From Tenebrio molitor (taxonomy: Eukaryota > Arthropoda > Insecta > Coleoptera > Tenebrionidae): a DNA stretch of 64,000 bases. Where the stretch lies: contig NC_091050.1 of assembly GCF_963966145.1 (NCBI RefSeq), positions 22,134,001-22,198,000 on the forward strand, in the 5' to 3' direction. The translations under genes and the position numbers were made by a program. The notes under the pieces are model-generated. The model made no database searches, had not been told where the DNA came from, and saw only the letters and a program-made list of their open reading frames with translations. Positions 58,502 to 64,000 of this stretch are shown here, in pieces (positions within the stretch are counted from its first letter, which is position 1; the number at the start of each line of letters is the position of its first letter).

Positions 58502-58872
58502 ATGGATTCTTTGAAGACTAAGCTTGAACAGTAAACCACTGAACTGAAAAGTTTTGAAGTTATAAATAGTGCTCTTACCTTTAAAAATGTGTTTTGTTAG
58601 TGTTGTCATCTAGTTAAATTAAACCCAACATTTTCGTCTTCGTGTTTTTTTTTAATGGGCTGATAACAGTAATAACATAAAAATGAGGCCATTGACCTTG
58701 ACGTTAATTAATTGACGTTAATGTCAAATTCAGTTGTAGTTTGATTGTTTGTTGAGGAGATGTCGCTAGTAGATGTCCATCAAATGGGAACATTTGATTG
58801 CATGTAAAATTCAAAATTGAAACGGCCATATAGAAGCGAAGCGGATATGAATGAAGTTGGTCATGCCTGTAC

Positions 58873-59050
58873 GTAACAGAAATTACTTTTTTGCGCGATT
58901 GTACTCTATTTGGTTGTTTACCACGTCTGTTTCCAAGATGGTAAGCTCTGTTTACTCGTTGCTAACGATAAACTCGATGGTAAGTAATTTTTGGTGTTCT
59001 AGAACGGTAAGTAAAGTTTATTCAAAATTAATCGATTATTATAATAATTT
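58873..59050. other. Cluster of three splice-donor-like words
   Basis: GATGGTAAGCTC (58937), GATGGTAAGTAA (58977) and AACGGTAAGTAA (59004) lie within 80 bp on the plus strand, each with a consensus 5' splice site. No exon can be defined upstream. They may be a degenerate short tandem repeat. Confidence 0.3.
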
Positions 59051-59660
59051 TTATGTAGACGGAAGTTGAAGACAAGATGTGGGGGCACTTTCTGGAAACT
59101 CATAAAGCTCTTGTAGTCGGCTTTCCTTGGCGCTGCAAGGAAATAGCATTAGCAAACTTGCCGCGACATTGGCATTGTCAAAATTTTCATACCCCGCATT
59201 TTCCTTGTCTTCTTGATTACACACTGAGATCGTTGGTTTCGAAAATTCTTCATTTATGTAGACGGAAGTTGAAGACAAGATGTTAGCACTTTCTGGAAAC
59301 TCACACGACTCTTGTAGTCGGCCTACCTTGCCGCTGCAATGAAACAATTTTAGCAACAGACTTGCCGCGACATTAGAATTGTCAAAATGTTCATACCCCG
59401 GATTTTCCTTGTCTTCTTGATTTCATATTGAGTTCGCTGGTTTCGAAAATTCTTGATTTATGTAGACAGAAGTTGAAGACAAGATGTTAGCACTTTCTGG
59501 AAACTCACACGGCTCTTGTGGTCGGCATTCCTTGCCGCTGCAATGAAATAATATTAGCGAACTTGCCGCGACATTAGTATTATCAAAATTTTCATACCAC
59601 AAATTTTCCTTGTCTTCTTAATTACACGTTGAGGTCGTTAGTTTCAAAAATTCTTTATTT
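59051..59660. repeat. Three tandem 203-204 bp units
   Basis: Units start TTATGTAGACGGAAGTTGAA at 59051, 59254 and TTATGTAGACAGAAGTTGAA at 59458; the third ends near 59660. They agree at roughly 85-90% of positions. The period is one codon-compatible unit of 68 residues, apart from a 2-bp insertion and a codon loss in the first. Confidence 0.9.
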
Positions 59661-59731
59661 GTGACGCACCCCACATTCAAAGTTTCTTCTACAATATCCA
59701 CTTCATTTTCGGAATCACTAATATCACTCAT
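59051..59731 (-). pseudogene. Decayed gene of 68-residue repeats, acidic N-terminus
   Basis: On the minus strand, ATG at 59731 begins MSDISDSENEVDIVEETLN, a 37-codon frame ending TSTCN then TAA at 59620. Reading on in the same frame gives three repeats of the pattern QEDKEN..YENFDN.NVAAS, L.LFHCSGK...LQE.CEFPES and ANILSSTSVYINEEFSKP. TAA replaces the glutamine codon of the first repeat, TGA replaces the cysteine of the second, and a 2-bp insertion ends the third at 59051. Substitutions otherwise keep the frame and the residues, so the array was translated while it expanded. Cysteine pairs are absent apart from C-S-G-K, and no known domain is recognised. If the TAA and TGA are sequencing errors the protein would be about 226 residues. 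Confidence 0.45.
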
Positions 59732-59916
59732 TTTACTGCTTGTTTTTCAACACAACTGGCGATATTTGAGCACAAAAACTGCAATGGCGGTAGTTGTTTG
59801 CAGATTGCCTTAGAAACGCGATACAAAAATCGACATTGTGGCAACACATTCTAGTTAGGAATGTTTTGTAATAAATATTCAATCGCGCAAAAAATCTCAT
59901 AAGCATGACGAACGTT
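59661..59916. other. Sequence upstream of the repeat gene
   Basis: Any promoter of the minus-strand repeat gene would lie here. No TATA box or initiator is clear. Confidence 0.3.
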
Positions 59917-60002
59917 AATGACAATGTACGGATCTCAGACAATATTGGAGTCGTCGCAAGCTCCTCCTCCAAACAATTGTCTTCGATCCGTACATTGTCA
60001 TT
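59917..60002. repeat. Hairpin, about 27-bp stem
   Basis: TAATGACAATGTACGGATCT with CAGACAAT faces ATTGTCTTCGATCCGTACAT with TGTCATTA across a 31-base GC-richer loop. It lies about 190 bp upstream of the repeat gene's ATG. Confidence 0.7.
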
Positions 60003-60207
60003 ACCGTTCTTTATACTTAATATACTATTTCTTCCTACACTATGGTAAAGTTGAATTTTACCGTCTCCATATGGACGAGAAAAGTAGGTGTTTCTACGGC
60101 TAGCCTTGCAAAAAAAAACACAAATAGGGCTAGGCAGTAAAATTTTTTTTTACTTTTTTCAATAGAGGGCGCTGCAATAACATGTTAAATTAAATTTGCA
60201 AAAAATA

Positions 60208-60482
60208 GTTATTTATTTAACGAGTTCGTTTGTAATTTTGGCTTTTTTTGGCATGAGTGGACCAGTTTAAAACTCGAGTGAAACGATAGTTTTAAAGGTC
60301 CACAAGTGCCAAAAAAAGCCCAAATTACACAAGAACGAGTTGAATACAACGTTTTTTTTTGTTCGACGAGCCCCTTAAAGGCTCCAAATCGCTAAAAATC
60401 TTTAAAATTAGCTTGACGTTTCGTTTTGACAAGTTGTCAAATTTATCAAAATCCGTTCACACAGGGGAAAATTCTCAAATTC
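60208..60482. repeat. Foldback family F, copy 3
   Basis: Follows copy 1 for about 270 bp: hairpin arms AACGAGTTCGTTTGTAATTT and AAATTACACAAGAACGAGTT, tip ACTCGAGTGAAACGATAGT, then GTTCGACGAGCCCCTTAAAG and CTTGACGTTTCGTTTTGACA. The closing GTCGAAC is lost at the right end. Confidence 0.85.
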
Positions 60483-60776
60483 TGTCAAAAAGATTTTTAC
60501 GTTTTCAGGTAACTTTTTTAGTTCAAACAAAAGTTGTATTCTTTTAATAAAATAACCTGCTTAATAAAATCTAATATAAGTAAATTTTTATTTTAAAATT
60601 TACAACAGATATAGATTTCTGCAGAAAGTTATATCTAACTGTGCCGCTGCGTTTCGGACCGTTTGTTTTGTTATTATATCAAATGGTTATTGTTGACAGT
60701 TTGTTGACAGACAAAACAAATTTTGTGTGTATAAAAATATTTGTATTTATTTGATTTAAATTTTAAAGCCATAATA

Positions 60777-61109
60777 ATGGAACATGTGGAAGATCCAAAA
60801 GAAGAAGAGATAGAGTATTGTACGCTGCCTGAAATGCAAATGTGCGCGATGTTTCGCTTAATTTGCTATAGGAAAAATCAAGAGGCAAATATCAGCTTCA
60901 GTATAAAATTATTGCAGTCATGTTGTGTAGGAAGGAAAATAATGTGTAAACTTCGCTTCAAGAAGTGTCCAGGCTCGCTAAAGCTCGCCTGTACATTTCT
61001 TCTTTCAGCCTGGAAAAATATCACTTTACCGCCTAGGTCTACAATACAGGCTGATTCACGTAGCCCGTTCATTAGAAAGTTTCTGATTCCCCAAATCATA
61101 TTAATATGA
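60777..61109 (+). CDS. Hypothetical small protein, 110 residues
   Basis: ATG at 60777 (context ATAATAATGG) starts MEHVEDPKEEEIEYCTLPEM, a strongly acidic leader unlike the low-complexity frames nearby, followed by a cysteine- and lysine-containing part (LLQSCCVGRKIMCKLRFKKC). The last 20 or so codons (QADSRSPFIRKFLIPQIILI) are inside the palindromic element that starts at 61047, so the original C-terminus was displaced by that insertion. No domain is recognised. It could be a first exon or a chance frame. Confidence 0.25.
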   Translation: MEHVEDPKEEEIEYCTLPEMQMCAMFRLICYRKNQEANISFSIKLLQSCCVGRKIMCKLRFKKCPGSLKLACTFLLSAWKNITLPPRSTIQADSRSPFIRKFLIPQIILI

Positions 61110-62421
61110 AAATTGGTAGTTGACTGTAATCGGCTACTCCAAGTTCAAATGAAATATTTTCAAAATGGTGGCACTTTCGGAAATACCGGAAATCGACGCC
61201 ATCTTTATTTTTTAAATGGAAAGGCCTCATTTTGACTTCACATTTCGATTCTACGTTAAATTTTGAGTTTAGAGCGTCTTTTTGTCAACACTTATCTGTC
61301 ATCGTTTTTGACCTATGTTATCTTTTTGCAAAAAAGCGAGGTTGCAGGGCTTCATTAACAAATTTAGAACTCTTGAACCATCGGAAATAAATAATTGATT
61401 TTTTCTTAGTTGAATTCCTAAAGACCTGGCAGATCTTTTCCGCCATTAGTGAATTTTTTTTTATGCTTCATACGCCTACTGAAATTTTTCAAAATTGCTA
61501 ATCAAAAAATTTCAAAAACTTCATTTTTTTAAATAGCAACCACCATTTGTGACACTAGATATAAATGTAAAATTTAATTCTAAGCCTACTTTTATTAACA
61601 TTATGTATGCCTATTCCCAGCCGTTTTGGCGTAATTTCGATTTTTTGAGTAAAATATTCTTTTTTTTTATCAAACAATTGTTTTATTTGAATTTTTATTC
61701 AAAAATCACATGTAATAAACAGTAGATAACAACGAAATAATAAAAAATAAGCAAATTAACAAAAAAATATTTTCAATGAAATCATTTACATTAAAATATT
61801 TTTTTGTTAATTTGCTTATTTGTTATTGTTTTGTTGTTATCTAATATTTATTGCAATGCTATTTTTGAATAAAAATTCAAATAAAACAATTGCTTATAAA
61901 AAAGAATATTTTATTAAAAAAATTGAAATTACGCCTAAACGGCTGCAAATAGGCATACATAATGTTAATAAAAGTGGTCTTAAAATTTGATTTTACATTT
62001 ATATCTAGTATCAGAAACGGTAGTTGCCATTTAAAAAAAATGAAATTTTCAACATTTTTTGATAATCAATTTTAAAAAATTGCAGTAGGCGTATGAAACA
62101 TAAAAAAAATGTCGTTGATAGCGCAAAAAAGCGGCCAAATCTTTGGCAAGACAGTAAATTAAAAATAAATTATTTATTTCTGATGGTTCAGGAATTATAA
62201 TTTTTTTAATAAAGCCCTGCAACCTCACTTTTTTGCAAAAAAAGATGACTCAAGTCAAAAACGATGAAAGATAAGTATTGACAAAAAGACGTATTAAACT
62301 CAAAAGTTAACGTAGAATCGAAATGTGAAGTCAAAATGGGGCCTTTCTATTTAAAAACTACCAATTTTCGTATTAATATGATTTTGGGAAATCTAATGAA
62401 CGTGCTACGTGAATCAGCCTG
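61047..62421. mobile_element. Giant palindromic MITE, 1375 bp
   Basis: CAGGCTGATTCACGTAGC and GCTACGTGAATCAGCCTG are perfect inverted ends, with TA on both sides. The mirror continues almost to the centre near 61775 (inner arms AAATTAACAAAAAAATATTT and AAATATTTTTTTGTTAATTT). Only about 90 bp at 61110-61200 of the left arm has no partner. Each half is about 640 bp. There is no coding capacity beyond mirrored short frames. Confidence 0.92.
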
Positions 62422-62428
62422 TATACTA

Positions 62429-62900
62429 CACTGACCGGCACAAAAAACGACTCACTTTGAATTTTATGAATATAATTAAGTAATTCATTGTCTTAGAAAA
62501 AATGTTTGATATCATGTTGTATTGATAAGTGTTATTTAAGTTATTCTTTGCCAAAGAATATCCGACAAACAAAACATTAAACACAGCAAATAAAATTTTA
62601 ATGAAAAAATTCAATGTTATGAAAAATTACCAAAATTTGAACAGCATTTTGAATTAGTATCTCGTATTGTCACATTAAATCTTTTAACACGTAAATCAAC
62701 CGACAAAAACAACGTGGAAGTAACGCAAATTTTCTAATAATTTATTTAAACAAAACAATTCGGTTGCCATGGTAACCATAGCACTCCCAATCATTGAAAA
62801 TATCCCAATTTAACTATAATAAAGAAAAATAAGCACAAATATAATTTCAAGATCATTTATTAAAGAAATCATAATGAGTCGTTTTTTGTGCCGGTGAGTG
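62429..62900. mobile_element. MITE, TA-flanked, 472 bp
   Basis: CACTGACCGGCACAAAAAAC with GACTCA faces TGAGTC with GTTTTTTGTGCCGGTGAGTG beside TA. It begins 7 bp after the previous element. A central GGTTGCCATGGTAACC palindrome is 16 bp and perfect. Confidence 0.88.
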
Positions 62901-63299
62901 TATTATTGTAAAAATCGAAAAACCTCTCATTAGTAGATTTACAGCACCTGTGTTTTCCTATTTGGTTTTTTAGGTGAAAAGTGCGGTGATGAGATGAGAG
63001 TTTTATTATTATCTTTTTTAAATTAACGATTGAATCTAAATATTGAGTTGTTTTGAAATCAGTTTAACTCCTGTGGTCCTGCGTGTGAACGGTGTGTATT
63101 CACTTATTCACATCATTTTGATCATTTTTATATGGAGCGGCAACCATAAATTTTACATGCAGTTTTTGCGCCAACTTTACCACCCAAAAAATACCAATCA
63201 TAATCAAGACGGTAATCATAATGACAATAAACTATGGATTAATTTTTTTTTTTTAAAATGACAGAAAATGACGGCTAAAATTTTTTGGTCGGCATGGTA
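62901..63299. other. AT-rich DNA, nothing recognised
   Basis: No supported feature; the 72-codon plus frame at 63043 has no motif. Confidence 0.4.
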
Positions 63300-63557
63300 T
63301 TGGGTGATTCAAAATGATTGTGGATAAGTATGACAACTACGTACGAAAATGTATGTGGCAACTCTGTGGGTGGGGTATGGTTGACATTTGTATGACATTT
63401 CATAAACGTACATTTGATCTTTTTTATACTCTCAAAATTACGCGACTTTGAACTGTCAAAGAAATGTCAACTCTATCCCACCCTCACAGTTGCCACATAA
63501 ATTTTCGTACATAGTTGCCATACTTATCATTATCAACATTCATTTTGAATCACCCAA
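63300..63557. mobile_element. MITE, TA-flanked, 258 bp
   Basis: TTGGGTGATTCAAAATGA and TCATTTTGAATCACCCAA are inverted; arms of about 110 bp include TATGTGGCAACTCTG and CAGTTGCCACATA, and GTTGACATTT/AAATGTCAAC. TA lies on each side. Confidence 0.85.
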
Positions 63558-63632
63558 TACCATTAACATTAATAATTGCGAAAATAAATCGAATGAATTT
63601 GTTAAAAAAATGTGTTACTGCGTTGCTAATGA

Positions 63633-63686
63633 CTAATGAGTAAAGTGCTACTAACGAGTAAAGTGTTGCTAACGAGTAAAGTGGCA
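63633..63686. repeat. Three 18-bp tandem units
   Basis: CTAATGAGTAAAGTGCTA, CTAACGAGTAAAGTGTTG and CTAACGAGTAAAGTGGCA follow one another. The unit is a multiple of three but the frame around it is not convincing. Confidence 0.85.
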
Positions 63687-63729
63687 CCCCTCTTTATTGA
63701 TTTTTAACTAGTAAAATGAGTACACAATA

Positions 63730-63838
63730 GTAATTAACGTTATAAGTCCGGGAACTCATAGTTTAGGAGCCGAGTCTTGAAACTCGAAACGAGTATACCG
63801 TAGAAAGAGTTCACGGACAAATGTCGTTATGTGTTTTA
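63730..63838. repeat. Foldback hairpin with CTCG...CGAG tip
   Basis: TTAACGTTATAAGTCCGGGA with ACTC faces GAGTTCACGGACAAATGTCG with TTATG; the tip contains GAGTCTTGAAACTCGAAACG with AGTATACC. Pairing is imperfect, about 70-75%. Confidence 0.5.
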
Positions 63839-64000
63839 TTTCGTCCTGCCTCAAATTTCGTTTGAAAGAAACATTGAAATTAATTTCAAAATAATTCAAC
63901 AAATGCTCCCCATTTAGTCACATTTTTGGAACATGATTAGCAACGGCTGTTTGGCAATTTTTTATTTTGTTGATTTTGTTGAAATAATTTGATGCGTCAA
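63839..64000. other. AT-rich DNA to the window end
   Basis: Nothing recognised. Confidence 0.4.

Larger units (their letters stand above)
56500..58865 (+). mobile_element. P-superfamily element, 2366 bp, with MITE in its left end
   Basis: Ends CATGACCAACTTCATTCATA and TATGAATGAAGTTGGTCATG are inverted copies; the repeat runs about 50 bp through CGCTTCGCTTCTATATGGCC. The perfect 7-bp duplication CCTGTAC flanks it at 56493-56499 and 58866-58872. CATGA is also how the Drosophila P element begins. The left repeat is interrupted by the MITE 56535-57187. The interior carries a broken THAP/P transposase. Confidence 0.85.

Overview
The window is AT-rich, intron-poor insect DNA, most likely from a beetle. 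I infer this from the transposon types (mariner, Tc1, P/THAP, Crypton-like tyrosine recombinase, a LINE with a C-terminal endonuclease motif), from the very dense small inverted-repeat elements, and from a single-exon HCN-like channel of a kind that is expanded in insects. Nothing bacterial is present: no operons, ribosome sites or CRISPR arrays. Only one gene looks intact, an ion channel on the minus strand at 51164-52843. Its C-linker and cyclic-nucleotide-binding domain are well kept, but its pore lacks the GYG filter.

Layout. 1-1.1 kb holds a mariner relic. 1.8-14.5 kb is AT-rich DNA with scattered MITEs, a tyrosine-recombinase relic at 6.8-7.1 kb, and two GC-richer islands (8.4-8.8 and 10.2-10.8 kb). 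14.6-16.9 kb is a long GC-richer, gene-free block that could be regulatory; similar islands lie at 22.7-23.6, 27.3-27.9, 32.8-33.7 and 39.9-41.3 kb. The last runs into a possible promoter and first exon at 41.7-42.0 kb. 29.2-30.4 kb is a long-armed MITE with four perfect CRE octamers and a nested foldback. 36.1-37.1 kb is a decayed Tc1/mariner-type transposase. 38.4-39.3 kb holds two MITEs, one carrying a LINE tail. 42.5-45.5 kb is packed with hairpins. 46.1-50.3 kb carries a tyrosine recombinase pseudogene, a 5'-truncated LINE, a MITE and a complete but dead Tc1 element. 51.2-52.8 kb is the channel. 53-58.9 kb is a nest of transposons that includes two P-superfamily elements, each flanked by a perfect 7-bp target duplication, and one of them has a TA-MITE inserted in its own terminal repeat. 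59.0-59.7 kb is a decayed minus-strand gene built of 68-residue repeats. 61.0-63.8 kb holds three MITEs, one of them a 1.4-kb near-complete palindrome.

The most unusual recurrent structure is a class of hairpins, unrelated in arm sequence, whose tips share a CGAG...CGAG (or CTCG...CGAG) signature (12.6, 17.2, 29.8, 42.5, 43.2, 44.8, 60.2, 63.7 kb, and a variant at 50.9 kb). Most of the window's information is a transposon insertion record, and several empty/filled-site comparisons allow the order of insertion to be read directly.
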